From: Skeletonema tropicum
Taxonomy: Eukaryota > Bacillariophyta > Thalassiosirophyceae > Thalassiosirales > Thalassiosiraceae
Assembly: GCA_037178625.1 (NCBI GenBank)
Contig: CM074145.1
Coordinates: 1,488,001-1,552,000 of the forward strand
DNA length: 64,000 bases
Direction of reading: 5' to 3'
Below the pieces are notes generated by a model. That model saw only the letters and a program-made list of their open reading frames with translations. It was not told where the DNA came from and ran no database searches. Below are positions 34,121-46,288 of the stretch, piece by piece. Positions within the stretch are counted from its first letter, which is position 1. Every line of letters begins with the position of its first letter. Both the position numbers and the translations under genes were made by a program.

Positions 34121-36224
34121 TGCTATGGGTGGTGACGCTAGTAGCGCGCCTAAGTAAAACCTTAAAATGGCTACTTTTTTGGAAATAGATAGAGTAAGCG
34201 AATAGTAACTCTACGATGAAACCAAGACTACCAATGGAAAGCTTATCTCCTCTAGTTTATGATTCATGTGTTGTTTGTGTGATTTGCTCGACTATGAGAC
34301 GAGATGGAATCGTCCAAAGTTTAGCGCTTGTGTTTGTGTCTGACTTTGGATCGGCTCTCTCACACTCTGGGGGGTCGAATGCTGTCGTACAGGCACGCAT
34401 TCGACTCGTGAGATGTTCAGGAATCCAGTGCATATCTGTACGACAGCATTCGACCCCTCAGAGCCATAGAATCGACGACTCCCTGAGAGATCATTTCAAC
34501 CCATTTTAAAATTTTTTTCGTTCATTTAGCTAGCGATTTGCTAGCAATTTTTGAATCGCAGAGAAGATCCGACCTCCGACAGTCAAGCTGTTCATTCTCG
34601 GCAACGAAGCGGCCGATTCAACCCATTCCACTTGCAGAGCTCTTCTAGAAGACCTATTGGAGCGCGCCGATCGCTGTGCTAGGTTGGAGTAGCTCTTTTT
34701 GCTGCGTAATACTGCGTCTAAACTGGGCAATGCAATAGAGAGATCGCTTTTCACATGTGTGCGATGCATTTGGTTCATATTTGCTACCAACAGCAATATA
34801 TTCATCCATAAAACCATGCCGTGTCGATTTATTAGGTAGGTGCAATAGATAGATTGAGTTGAATCGTATCAAAGCGTGCCAGATTCCGATGGTGTCATTC
34901 CTACAAGTGAAGCAAGCCGTCGTCACTCTGAGACATCCACCTACTAAATGCATGAATTCACTCTCGCTTTAGCATTAGCAGTATTGTGAAGCGTGAAACA
35001 TACGTCGGTAAGAGGAACTCGAAATAAAGTAGCCCATACGGAAGGAATTGCAGCAAGGAAGGGCAGTCTACCACTTACAGTAAGACCTCATTGGAAGATC
35101 AAATCGAAGAAGCTGCAACGCTAAAGACAGCCAATGATTTGGCGTGGAAGTCAAGAGATACAATTGAGCTTACAAAGTGACTTGGCAAAGTCTTGAAGGA
35201 GAGGTATTGGGAAGATGTCCTAGTGAATCGTTTCTTTGAAGAACTCGAAAAGGTCTTTCCTCGCTTTTACAACCTTGCAGTGAGCCATAAGACCAAGTGT
35301 TTTGTGATGCGGAGAGCAACTCCAACTTGCACTGAAACGAATAATCTCGGTAAATTCATTAAGCCTGTTCGAGATTTGCAGATGGAAAGGCTCCAAACAC
35401 CCTCAGCACCAAGCGTCGGCGTCGGGCAGGCGAGTTGAAGAAGGCGAAAGCAAAAAGCAACCAAGCTGGATATTCGGGCCGAGTTTGCCAAAGTTGAAGA
35501 CTCTAAATCAGACCACGATACAAAACTGACCCACCCAATCCTTATATAACACCAGCGGATGTATTCACTGCACTAGAACGTCCGTAATGTTGTGATATCA
35601 CCCACGATGGGTAAGGTACGGGGGAAGATGGCAATTTTCCACGCCCCATTTCAAATTGCATTACGACCACGTAGACCTATTTCGAGCCAAATAACGACTG
35701 TAGACATTGGATATATAGACAATAAGCTGTACATGTAGCCTCGTTCGGCCTCCAATGAGATCCGTAACATGGTGCACGGTGCGGTCGAACATGGTAGTTT
35801 TGGTGATGTTTTGTTCTGTGTGATTTTGAGGCCCGATGTCGAAGCGCGCCAAATCAATTCACCGATTTTCGGCCCCTTGGAGGAGCCGACAATGACGCCC
35901 CTACGACCACCAACATCGCCGATGAAGACGAATCCAACGATACGAATGGCACGAAATGACCCCAATGGACCAATCTTGGCGAGATCGGGCGGTGATTTGA
36001 CGATTTGATCACTACAGAGACCATAATAAGCGCAAAAGGGGCAATTAACTAGTGGGTCACTAACAAACTGAATATCTTGATAACTACATAACTATTTGAG
36101 CAAAAACGGCTCCCTTTGCAGTTCATTGGTCCTAGGGGTATACTGAAGCTGTCTGAGAAGTATCAAGGCGATTTTCCAAAATTCGTTTTGTTAGTAGATT
36201 TAACTAGCGTCACCACCCATAGCT
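34121..36224. mobile_element. Candidate 2.1-kb DNA element with short terminal inverted repeats
   Basis: GCTATGGGTGGTGACGCTAG at the left end (about 34121) is repeated exactly in inverse at the right end (about 36205-36224). The next 30 bases on each side are weakly similar. Inside are only short frames with no recognisable transposase. One plus frame near 35193-35438 (RYWEDVLVNRFFEELEKVF) is plausible protein but unidentified. No clear target-site duplication. A non-autonomous or decayed element is the best reading. Confidence 0.4.
34365..34463. repeat. 28-bp inverted repeat (hairpin)
   Basis: CTCTGGGGGGTCGAATGCTG... (34365-34392) and its inverse (34436-34463) differ at one position and flank a 43-nt loop. 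It lies inside the candidate 2.1-kb element. Confidence 0.75.
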
Positions 36225-37636
36225 GCGGCCTGTAACATATATATTATTATCAACATGTAACATAGAAGACAAGGTAAGTGCTTGGTGAGGGTTGCGTCTA
36301 CAATGATAATACAACCATTAAAATTAGGTTTATTACATGAATGTTGTTCTACATTGTTATTATTATGTTGATTGTTGAATAGGTCGACAGGAAGACACGT
36401 GTTACACCCCAGATGCGTCAACAGACTATCTTTTCTTCTAGCTGACAAACCTCCTTCGATAATGTCGCCACACCCTCCATCCAGTGCAGTATTTCTCAAC
36501 AAACGATTGAAAACTCTAGTTCCAAATTGATACCTTCTACCAGCGGTTGCGTGTATTGTTTGTTTGAGACCCTATTCATCTTATTTCAACCGCAGATTCG
36601 TTCCGTAGTGGATGCACAGAATGCCGCCTCTCTGACTCGATGATAGCAATGGAAATAGCAATGGAAATTACCGACTCCTTGCGAAGAGATGGCGCAGTTG
36701 TCAACACTCACGTTGCCACTGCTGCTGAATTGTAAGTCACCCGACACCTCAGATTGATTGTAAGCACCAAAGCCGTAGTATTGGAGTGATGATGAAAGGA
36801 GTACCAGCAAAAGACAGCCCATTAAAGTATAATCCTCCTCACAAGCTTATCAAAATATTGTTGCGTGTTCCCGCAGTCCTGATCATTATCCCCTCCGCCG
36901 CTCAAAGTATAATGCCCTCCCTCAAAGTGTTGTGTAAGTAATAATTACTGACACAAGCTACTACAACATGGCCATAACGTCACCTGAGCCGCACCATATG
37001 GAGACGAGACGCCACCAGGTCCATCAAAGCCACTATTTTTCGTGTTGTAAATATAATCTCGCTCTATTTGTTGTATCATCCCCACACCTCTCCTCTTGTA
37101 CGTTGTGCTGTATTTTTGCGATAAGCCACGCTGTATCTTTGGACAATCAAGGGGTCTCATATCGGCGGTTCCTCACGGATTAAAACGAAACCAACTCGTC
37201 AATTATTGTTACATCATCACTTCTATCGAATAGGGTAGTAATGGAAGAGTGAATATGGCCAAAAGGTCCTCTGTTCATGAGGGGGGCGGTGCAGTTGTTG
37301 CATTTGTTGCAAAATAACGGTCACTTTGGGTAGGCGACACCCAAAATAAAGGCTCTGGGCGCTCTGGCAGAAATTCCTTCACGTCATGAGGTCATATCGG
37401 TCCACTGAGGACATCGCCGCCGGCATTTAGTGATGCCGACCGACGTTCCGCTCCATACCATAGCCGCCGCCTTCGCCATGGTTCTGGTGTGCAAAGTGAT
37501 CAAATTTTGAAAAGTGTGTGAAACGGCTAGAAAAATGATGGAGGGGGCGCCCCGTTTCCCCGCTGGAGTGACCCCTGGAAAAGGCGCGCAGGCCAAGAAC
37601 CCGAAATGTTCCAAGCTCCATGTTTTGCCTCGGTAC
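36225..37636. other. Intergenic region
   Basis: Two short minus-strand frames occur. One at 36586-36822 begins with a signal-peptide-like MGCLLLVLLSSSLQYYGFG and could be a small secreted peptide, but it lacks homology and any splice support. No repeats of note. Confidence 0.3.
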
Positions 37637-40222
37637 TTAAGGTCGCGGCATAGCTTATTTTTGTACTAATTCATACGTAGCACGTATCAGTAACGTACGT
37701 TCGTAAATGCCTAGTGGTAAAGTATGACATCCACCACATCCACCATCAAACATCAAACCATGGCACAAAGTTAGCACAAATCCCCCCTACGGCACATGTC
37801 AACTACGCCAAACCTGCCAAGGGCGGTGGAGGAAATACAGCGTTATTTCGTTGTCAACCCCATCAATCGTCATTATCCGTCGGAATTCCGCCACTAAGTG
37901 CTTTTGAATTTCCAAAACTAATAGATCCACCAAATGTCGTCCCATCGACGCTACGGCAACATTCGGCACGACAGTATCCACTCCTACACATCGTTGATAC
38001 GGCTCTCGCTGAATTACAATCGTCGCAGACGCTTCACCTATCAATATACCGTCGACGGCCGCCGGAACTCCGCCACAAACCGCCGCTTAATTTGATATCA
38101 ACACGTGCTGTTATTGCGATAATTCATAAAAAAATGGTCAAATCCCGTAACTATGGTCAAGTGAAACCGAGCATTTATTACTCTATCACTGCAGATCACT
38201 GCCTACCACACGACAATGTGAACTTGTGGGTGGCACCAGATTGAATACGTGGCCGTCTTGTACTTGTACATGTGGGTTGTACCCCTCGCTGATAGTTGAC
38301 AGGATTATCAATGTGCTGAGGACAAGCAATAGAGGAGACAAGTTCCTTTGGAAGAATGTTTTTGACAAGATAACGTATTGTATCCCAAACAAACATGCAA
38401 TATGAACTTAAGAACCAAATGAACAACGGTTCAAGGCACTGTTGGCAGAAGATTGGGGACAGTGCGCTCAACTTAATCCGGAGTGAAATTTGTGACTTGT
38501 GCAGATGTAGCAAAACATCTGAAGATAGTCAAAGAGGCACTGGACGAGCTTGCCACAGAGATGGAAGATACAACACAGCAACCAGGCACCGAAGCTCGAG
38601 AAGATGGAATACAACATCCAGACGATAGAAGCTGATACTCTCGAAGATGACAAGTTGGTCTTGTACATCAAGCAAAGAAGAGGAAGGTGGCAGTAAACAA
38701 AACAGCAAACGCAAGATTGAAAAGAATCATAGAGAACATCTTGTTGCTTTGACTGGGAGCGCACCACATTGCAAAGGTGATCTCTGGTCAGAGAATGATG
38801 GAGAGGAGCGATCAACTTTGTCGGTGGTGTGTGTATAGGACGTCTGAGATTGATGTTTGGTGTCCTGTCCAAGTGAATGAGGTTGAAATAGTTCGAAAGG
38901 AGAAAGCAACAATGAAGAGCGACATAGATAGTGCAAGGATTAATGGAGAGCGAGGGTGCAAAGAATTCACGCTCAAGGTCAGCCTTGTCGAGAGCAACGT
39001 AACGGACAAAGAGTCAGCAAAGAAGACTCGCCACAAGAGTGCAAAAGTCCTACTATCTGAATCAGTCATGGTATCGAAACAGAGCAAAAAGACAGTCCTG
39101 TGTAACCGCGGTATCTGTAAGCAATCTGGACACACAATAGCCACTTGCTCCATGCCCAGGATAAAAGAAGGAAAGTAGATGAGCCATTGGATTGGGACTT
39201 GGGACAATAAAACCACAGATGCAGCGGTATCAAAGAAAGCCGAAGTCATCAAATTATTTGACTGGTTAGTTGATCAAGTACCATAACATCATAGAAAATA
39301 ATCCTCGTTTTGCAAACTCATTCTGCGTTAAAAAGGAAGCCTTCGTAAATGCCTCTCTCTCCTCTCTCACATCTTGTAAGATTGGCTCCTTTGCAGGTGA
39401 TGTCGTGTCCTTGCGACGTGCAACAGAATCAATGTATCCGATGGTATTTACACAACTCCTCTATCATCGCTGGTGTCATTTTTGGTTTTGTATAGGTGAA
39501 TCATTCACAGTGAAAGTGACGGATGCTATCAAACTCATATCCCTTACGTTTTCCTGACCTGCCATAATACTGTTCAACAAATGTTTGATTTGCTCATGAT
39601 GCTCCATTCGCGTCAATTTTATGCAACTTATTTTCTTCAATAGTCTAATTCTCTGTCTCCCTTTTATTCTAAGGCACTAATACATCATGGGTGTTGTTGT
39701 TGATGATATGATATTTCCTCCCTAGTCATGGTTCTGGATCCAGCAATAATAGCACGTGTTGATATCAAATTAAGCGGCGGTTTGTGGCGGAGTTCCGGCG
39801 GCCGTCGACGGTATATTGATAGGTGAAGCGTCTGCGACGATTGTAATTCAGCGAGAGCCGTATCAACGATGTGTAGGAGTGGATACTGTCGTGCCGAATG
39901 TTGCCGAGCGTCGATGGGACGACATTTGGTGGATCTATTAGTTTTGGAAATTCAAAAGCACTTAGTGGCGGAATTCCGACGGATAATGACGATTGATGGG
40001 GTTGACAACGAAATAACGCTGTATTTCCTCCACCGCCCTTGGCAGGTTTGGCGTAGTTGACATGTGCCGTAGGGGGGATTTGTGCTAACTTTGTGCCATG
40101 GTTTGATGTTTGATGGTGGATGTGGTGGATGTCATACTTTACCACTAGGCATTTACGAACGTACGTTACTGATACGTGCTACGTATGAATTAGTACAAAA
40201 ATAAGCTATGCCGCGACCTTAA
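37637..40222. mobile_element. 2.6-kb DNA transposon with about 480-bp terminal inverted repeats
   Basis: The left arm (37637-38117) and right arm (39743-40222) are nearly identical inverted copies; I noticed a one-base difference near 37951. Both outer ends read TTAAGGTCGCGGCATAGC. TTAA at each edge fits a piggyBac-type TTAA target duplication: joining the flanks across one TTAA gives GGTACTTAACGTTTTG. Each arm contains the same open frame (MVKYDIHHIHHQTSNHGTKL...). The interior carries a zinc-knuckle frame at 38777-39178. Long arms and a knuckle would instead suit a Mutator-like element, so the superfamily is unsettled. Confidence 0.7.
38777..39178 (+). CDS. Putative transposon-encoded protein with zinc knuckle
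   Basis: A 133-residue frame inside the long-inverted-repeat element. The N-terminal part overlaps other short frames and may continue an upstream frame at 38647-38838 by a frameshift. It is rich in Lys/Glu/Ser and ends in VLCNRGICKQSGHTIATCSM. The C-x4-C-x4-H-x4-C spacing resembles the knuckle at the C-terminus of Mutator/FAR1-type transposases, but the canonical first spacing is C-x2-C. No DDE domain is visible, so any transposase is incomplete. Confidence 0.35.
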   Translation: MISGQRMMERSDQLCRWCVYRTSEIDVWCPVQVNEVEIVRKEKATMKSDIDSARINGERGCKEFTLKVSLVESNVTDKESAKKTRHKSAKVLLSESVMVSKQSKKTVLCNRGICKQSGHTIATCSMPRIKEGK

Positions 40223-40540
40223 CGTTTTGTGTAGAACTCTGGTATGTTTCTACGTGAGCGGCAAAAGCAAAACGTTACCTCGGTAACGTTTTCGAAAAAG
40301 GCAGTAGGCCTCGTGCAATTTATTAAAGTAAAGCATGAGCCGTCGTGTGACCTATAGGTAATATTATTGCATACAAGGGCTACAGGTTTTTTGAAAAAAT
40401 CGCCGTTAGGAGCTGCCTAGCTTTGCGACGTTCAAGTTGGAGTTCGAAAACGTTCATTCGGTAACGTTTTGAGGCCTTACGGGTACTGGGCCCATGAGCA
40501 AAACGTTACTGAGGTAACGTTTTCAAAATAAATGGTTGGG
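40223..40540. repeat. Cluster of AAAACGTTACC palindromes
   Basis: AAAACGTTACCTCGGTAACGTTTT (in two halves at 40272-40295), a variant at about 40444-40470 and AAAACGTTACTGAGGTAACG at about 40500-40524 are each self-complementary. A half-site (AACGTTTT) abuts the right end of the 2.6-kb transposon. Confidence 0.7.
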
Positions 40541-40632
40541 ATATGTACGCCAGGTTTCTTGAGTGCTTCTACGCCGCTCTAAAAGGCCCAAAAAAAGAAG
40601 CTAAAAGAATCGGTACTTTCTCGCACAAAAAG

Positions 40633-40772
40633 CCGTAAAGAAAGGGGTCTTGCCCCAAGAAAAAATCTGCCCTTGTTTTGCCCTCCAAAAACAAAAGCTA
40701 CGTATTGCCACGTCATACATGACGTGGCACTTCCAATTCGAGTGTGTGTGAAATACGCGTGTGCAGCGTAGC
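40633..40772. repeat. Dispersed repeat, copy 2
   Basis: Nearly identical to 16627-16790, including the palindrome CCACGTCATACATGACGTGG at 40708-40727. It differs by a 10-base deletion in the GTGTG tract. Confidence 0.75.
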
Positions 40773-41232
40773 CTCAGTAAGTAGTTTCTTGCCAGCTTGG
40801 AGCTTGGAGCTTGCAGAGATAGATGAGCTTTCCGTCGTGTGGGGTCGGTCGGGCTTCTCAAAACGAGAAAGGAGGAAATATTTAGGAGAAAGGAGAAAGG
40901 GAAGCAAGATCAAAGATGATCCCGTTTCAATTTGTGGACTCAGTTTTGTCGGTCGTGGACCCTACTTAGCACCCAGCCACCCCAAGGCCAAGATAAACCA
41001 AGCAAGGAATCCAGATCAGCCTCTAGAGCAGTCCACGTCTCCACTCTTCCACCAAAGCTTGATCTCGGTGGGCTGGATCGAATCATAAATTTGGATCTCT
41101 GAACCCATAAACATACTCATATGCATTAAGACAGTATTGTAAGGGCTAGAATGAGAGATGAAATAAAATATCTAAAGGACTGTACGTTACCACTACCACT
41201 ACCAGCAAACACATCTATTAGTACACCAACCG

Positions 41233-42063
41233 ATGAAGGCATTCGGATTCGGACCAGCCTACTCCTCAGTCTCAGCGAAAAGAGAGGTAACGCTGAATCA
41301 CCCTGCCGTATCGGGGCAAAAAATGGCACATCCTATGATAGAGGTATTCACACCAGCATCAGCCAAATTTGCTAAAAGACGAGTAACACAGAACCCTGTT
41401 GCATCGGTGCAAGATATTGGTCCGCAGCCCGTGAAATCAGCGTTCAAGTCAATCAGCTCTTCAAAGAAAAGAGTAACAATGAACTCGACCGTATCGGTGC
41501 ATGAATTTAGTGATGAGTCTATGACTAAAGAGGAGAAATCAGATCTTTACTTCACTAAAGATGACTACAACATGACCATTCTCGAAGTCAAGGCGATCGC
41601 ACTTACACATCAGCAGCCCCAGGTAAGTGATAACATTAATAGTAACAACTGCTTGGTTGCTGCCGAAGCTGATGGCTTCCTCCGAGGTATTGAGTCTCAC
41701 CTCTATCCGCAGAGATTTCAAAATAGATTAGTTGCACGGAGGGCTTTGATCAAGTATCAAACTCATTTGAGGACAAATTGTATCGGTATTACACCAGATC
41801 AACAGGCAAAAGCAATGAGGATTGCTAGTGAAAAGTTGAGCGCCTGGTCGCAATTGGTGGCACAAGAGACGGCTCGTCTCGACTCTATTCGTGCGGATTA
41901 CTTGATCCCGTTAGAGGGTGGCCTGGTAGAATTCTCATCCTATCCAGACTTTACTTTTCAGAGGAGAGAAGTGGTTCAAGAAACCAAGAGAGTCATTCCT
42001 TCCTCCGAGGATCCGCCTCGTCCATTAAAGAAACTGAGAGCTATGTGTGAATCCGCTGCGTAA
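41233..42063 (+). CDS. Diatom hypothetical protein
   Basis: An ATG-started frame of 276 residues. The N-terminal third repeats a motif three times with changes (KREVTLNHPAVS, KRRVTQNPVASV, KKRVTMNSTVSV). The middle reads KEEKSDLYFTKDDYNMTILE, then GFLRGIESHLYPQRFQNRLV and a helical segment to ARLDSIRADYLIP. I recognise this layout from a widespread family of uncharacterised diatom proteins with an (S/T)-x-E-E-K-x-x-L-(W/Y)-(Y/F)-T-K-x-D-(Y/F) signature and an R-G-(L/I)-E motif. There is no signal peptide or membrane helix. Function is unknown. An upstream exon is possible because the repeats start abruptly. Confidence 0.65.
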   Translation: MKAFGFGPAYSSVSAKREVTLNHPAVSGQKMAHPMIEVFTPASAKFAKRRVTQNPVASVQDIGPQPVKSAFKSISSSKKRVTMNSTVSVHEFSDESMTKEEKSDLYFTKDDYNMTILEVKAIALTHQQPQVSDNINSNNCLVAAEADGFLRGIESHLYPQRFQNRLVARRALIKYQTHLRTNCIGITPDQQAKAMRIASEKLSAWSQLVAQETARLDSIRADYLIPLEGGLVEFSSYPDFTFQRREVVQETKRVIPSSEDPPRPLKKLRAMCESAA

Positions 42064-42824
42064 GTAACTACGATGAAGAGTAAACGATTCTCCTAATCCT
42101 AAGGCATTGATACTGAACAAAGAAACATTGAATATTTGTTTGCTTGGTTTTGCATCTTGTCTGATTAAATCGTATGAATAATTTATCTGTCTGGAGCCGA
42201 TTTGCTTATTGAGGAGACTCCAGGTGCGCTCAACCTCAACGTGCGTGAGGTGTGTGAAGAAAGCGTGTATGACCTGAAAAGATTGGTCATATTGGTCGTG
42301 CAATCTGAAAAGAAATATGGTCATTATGGCTCTGGCGGGAAAAAACTTTCATCGGGAAAAAAGTGGCACCAACTAGAGAGAATCCCACACAAAGCAAAAC
42401 ACTAACGAAACACAACCATTGATTCCACACCCTACAATGGTTGTTCTGTGCGTCCATGTCGCCCTCCCAACCCAATCTCCGCCCATGATATGATAGTAGA
42501 GACTAAGAAATTTTGATAGAACCACTGGTCAACGTTATATGTAGTAATCGCATAGCAGCAGCAGCAGCAGCAGCAGCGCAGGCATGCAGATATGTAGTAG
42601 GCATGCGTCAGTCTAGATCGAAATTGCAGTTGTTGTGCCAAAATTGTTTATAGTTGCTCCATATAGATGAGTTGTAGATATTTTGTACAGCAGATAATGT
42701 ATATACAATGGTTGGTATGTTATATTGAAGCTGTTCTATGTATTTTTGTCGAGTATCATGGCTATTTATGTGACATTGTCATGTTGTTAGAGTTTTGCGT
42801 GATGTTTTGAGAGACTTAAAAGAA
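42064..42824. other. Intergenic region with a CAG microsatellite
   Basis: Eight tandem AGC triplets at 42554-42577. No gene is supported on either strand. Confidence 0.5.
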
Positions 42825-43052
42825 TGGCACTACAGGGAGGTGCCGCGAACTAAACCCCCCGGGGGGTCTAAAAATTTTGGCTAGTCTGCTCTAGGGGGGT
42901 CTGACTTCCGGAATAGTCACATACTAATTCTAGTAACTACTAGTAGAAACAAGGAGGGGGTCTAAAAATTTTGGCTAGGCTGTGATTTGGAGGGGGGGTC
43001 TAAGCTGACCAGGGGGGTTTAGTTCGCGGCACTTCCCTGTAACTGGTGCCAC
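42825..43052. mobile_element. G-run MITE with about 40-bp terminal inverted repeats
   Basis: GGCAC-TACAGGGAGGTGCCG... and the inverse of TTACAGGGAAGTGCCG... pair over roughly 40 bp, interrupted by a 3-base indel. Two internal copies of GGGGGTCTAAAAATTTTGG + CTAG occur. It belongs to the same family as 18557-19084 by its internal module. It sits about 280 bp upstream of the receptor start. Confidence 0.7.
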
Positions 43053-43331
43053 TTTCTTCCAATATCCTTTCTGGCTGGCCTGTAAATAAGTTTTCTGACG
43101 ATACGCTTCAAGCTTTAGTATCGCGACGTCATTAATACCATAAAGATGCTCCTACCTACGACTTAATGCGAACACGAACTCTTAATTTCGAGCACCAAAG
43201 TCATTCTCTGTGTGTCATTAGAGCTCTGCATCTGGCCTGGGGTCGTAATTTGTAATCCTTGACATCGCTCTTGCACCTTCCACTTGACTTGTCGCTGCAA
43301 TACCTACATAATTGCCATCATAATCATAACA

Positions 43332-46288
43332 ATGAAGCTCTGGACACTGGCAGAAATTAGCGACGAGCTAGCCACAGCTCCTCAAATTCAAGTATCTTCA
43401 GCGCCCGACAATAATCTCATCACACTCAACAAAAAAACCGTTTGCCACCTTCCCTACGTTTTCCCCTTCACCACATCAAGCATCCCAGATAACGCAATCG
43501 GGTCATATGAGGGCTTCGCAGCCATCGCTCTGGCAGCTCAACATTTAAACACTGGCGATGGATCTATTGTGCCAGAAGTTGCAGCGCTGGGAAATGATAA
43601 ATGTGGAATACGATTCGATGTTGCTGCATATGACACGGAAAATTCGGAAAGCATAGCAGTGGATCAAGTTATTCGATTTACTGATCGGGCAAATCCAAAA
43701 GAAAGTGCTGATGGGGAAAATAATTTGCTATCAAGGACCCCATGCGTCATACTAGGTGCTGCTCGCTCAGCAGTGTCGATGCCAACTAGTATCATTTCGG
43801 GATTAAGAGGATTCCCTCAAATTTCTCCCATCTCTACGTCACCAGCACTGGATGACAAATCTCAATTCAAATATTTCGCAAGAACGATACCGAATGACGA
43901 CGGCACTTCGATACCACTCATTGCACGTCTCAATTCCGGCAGTGATGGAGATGATACTATTTCTGACGGAAACGATGAATCCGAGGCATGGGGAGTTGAC
44001 TTCCTTGCAGTAGTATATGTAGATGACGCCTACGGTAATGGCTTTGCCAAGGGCATTCAAGCGGCAGCACAAGCAATGGCAACAGGAATGAAAGTTCAAA
44101 CATACTCCATACCCTTCAACGCAGATGAAGAACAAGTAGAAAGACTTATAGCTAGCATGAAGGAATCACAATTCATGTACTTTTTCGGGATATTGGATCC
44201 GATTGCGTTAGTTGATAAGGTGATGACTGCTGCGGCTAATGCTGGGCTTGCTGGGACGGGAAAACACACGTGGTTGTTTAGTGATGCTGTGGGGAGTGGA
44301 ATCACTGGGCGGAATTTCACGGTGGGAAGTCCATTGGAACGGGCATACAGAGGAACTGGAATGTTGAGTGCACGTGGTGGGATTCCAGGCATGAAGGCAT
44401 TTGATGCGTTGGCGGAGGGGATGCGTGAACTTGGTGAAAGTGTGGAGGATAAGGAGTATTTGTACTCGTTATTGCCGAAATACACCTCAATGGGACAACT
44501 TATCAATCATACTGAAGTTACTGCATCGGATTCATATTTGAAGAGTCCTGGACTTGTGGCCCCATTTTTGTATGATGCTGTGATTAGTGCAGGACTATCG
44601 GCATGCAAACTCAAAATGAATCACAACACAACTGCAGGTAGCTTTGCATTGAATGGAGGTGATCACTACAAAGCGATTGTTAACTCAACCTTTGAGGGAT
44701 CATCAGGCACAATTTCATTCAACTCCGAGACTGGTACACGCAATCCTAAATCGGCATTATTCTCCCTTGTCAACTTTGTGGATGATCCTGATGCTAGCAG
44801 TTCAAATGTAGTCCAATTCATGAGCCAAGAGACGGATGTGTTCGAGTCTGGAACATGGAGAAGCTTGCGACCGTTTGTGTTCAATAATGGAAACACCAAT
44901 GTGCCGTCGGATCTGCCCGAGACAGATGTTGATCGCAACTACATTCCAACAGGTTTACGTGCAGTAGGGCTTGTACTATGCGGTGTAATTATTGCTTTGT
45001 CAGTTGTGTTCACTGTGTGGACGAAGAAGAAGGAGAAGCTTTACGTAGTGAGGGCAGCACAGCCAATCTTTTTGTACATCATCGCTATTGGGACATTGCT
45101 GATGGGATGTGCAATCATTCCTTTCTCGCTAGACCCAGGTGTCGTTTCGGTGGAAGGTGCAAGCATTGCCTGCATGTCTATGCCGTGGTTGCTTGCTTGT
45201 GGGTTTTCAATGACGTTCTCCGCTCTCTTTACAAAGACGCACCGAATTCATTCTATCATGAAGAATTCGGCGTCATTTAGACGGGTGAAAGTGACTGCTC
45301 TTGACGTGGCGAAGCCAATGGTGTGTCTCTTATTGATCAATATCATCACTTTGACTGTCTGGACGGCGATCGATCCATTGATGAGTAAGACCATCATACT
45401 GGAGACCAACAGACTCGGTCAGGCGACGGAAACCGAAAATGTGTGCTATTCTGAACATCGAAGTATCTTCTTGTCTGTGTTAGGAGTAACAAACCTTGGA
45501 GCACTCTGCGTTGCCTTTGTCGAAGCTTACCTTGCACGCAATATATCTGTTGAGCTGAGTGAGAGTGCTTACATCATGAAAGCTATTGGCCTCATCTTAT
45601 GGGTAGCTTTTATGGGTATCCCAGTTATCATAATCGCCAGAGACAATGTAAGTACGAAGTGGTTTGATTGATTAGTGCAATAATTGGCATTGTTGTTGTC
45701 GATCGCATGCATGACTCTAACTCCATATGCCCTTTACATTTTTCTGTTTAGATGTCGGCGTTTTACTTCGTTGCAGTAGCCATAATCTTTACAGTGTGTA
45801 TCTCCATTTTATGTCTCATCTTCGTCCCCAAAATTCGTGCATCAATGAAGCCGCCAGCAGAGACACGTAGACATAGGATCCCGTTAAGAGTAGGAGGGTC
45901 CCAAATCTCTCGCACTCAAAGCGATGGCGTAAGTGAAAGTGACAGCGTCGGGATCAAGATTCTCAGCAGTCCAGTAGCTGTTGCACAATTGGAGGAGGAG
46001 AATCGCAAGCTTAAAAATTTTGTGATTGGTTCTGGTCGAAGGATATCAAGCGCATTAAATGATGAAGTGACTGTTTCTGGATCCAGAAGGCTGTCAAACA
46101 GGTCATCAATTGGTTCAATTCCTGAATCGGATGCTGTTTTAGCGAAGGTAAAGTCTGTGACGTTTGATAGTTCATTTACTGACGACATAGGAACAGGAAA
46201 TCTTCATCACACGAAGATGAATGCGGATGATGTCGATGAAGAATATGGAGGTGGAGGAGACATGGAAGTGAATCATCTTCCACTCTAA
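43332..46288 (+). CDS. Class C GPCR (GABA-B receptor-like), intact copy
   Basis: Exon 1 runs from ATG 43332 to 45647 (donor GTAAGT) and exon 2 from 45752 to 46288 after TTTAG, phase 0; 950 residues. A periplasmic-binding-protein-like ligand domain (about 35-480) includes YEGFAAIALAAQHLNTGDG, PCVILGAARSAVSMPTS and VVYVDDAYGNGFAKGIQ. Seven helices follow at about 541-563, 575-600, 613-640, 655-685, 712-740, 748-770 and 773-800; the intron lies between helices 6 and 7. The tail contains a short coiled coil (VAQLEEENRKLKNF), as in GABA-B receptors, then Ser-rich and acidic sequence. ATG 43332 gives no signal peptide. The in-frame upstream bases encode IIAIIIIT without an ATG, so an upstream exon may exist. 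The ligand is unknown. Its inverted decayed paralogue is at 8415-11311. Confidence 0.88.

Noticed and set aside
36586..36822. Small secreted peptide on minus strand
   Set aside because: The start resembles a signal peptide, but length and composition are compatible with chance and no homology is recognised.
37714..38244. Host gene on plus strand (176 residues)
   Set aside because: Most of the frame is the inverted-repeat arm of the 2.6-kb transposon and recurs in inverse at 39765-40145.
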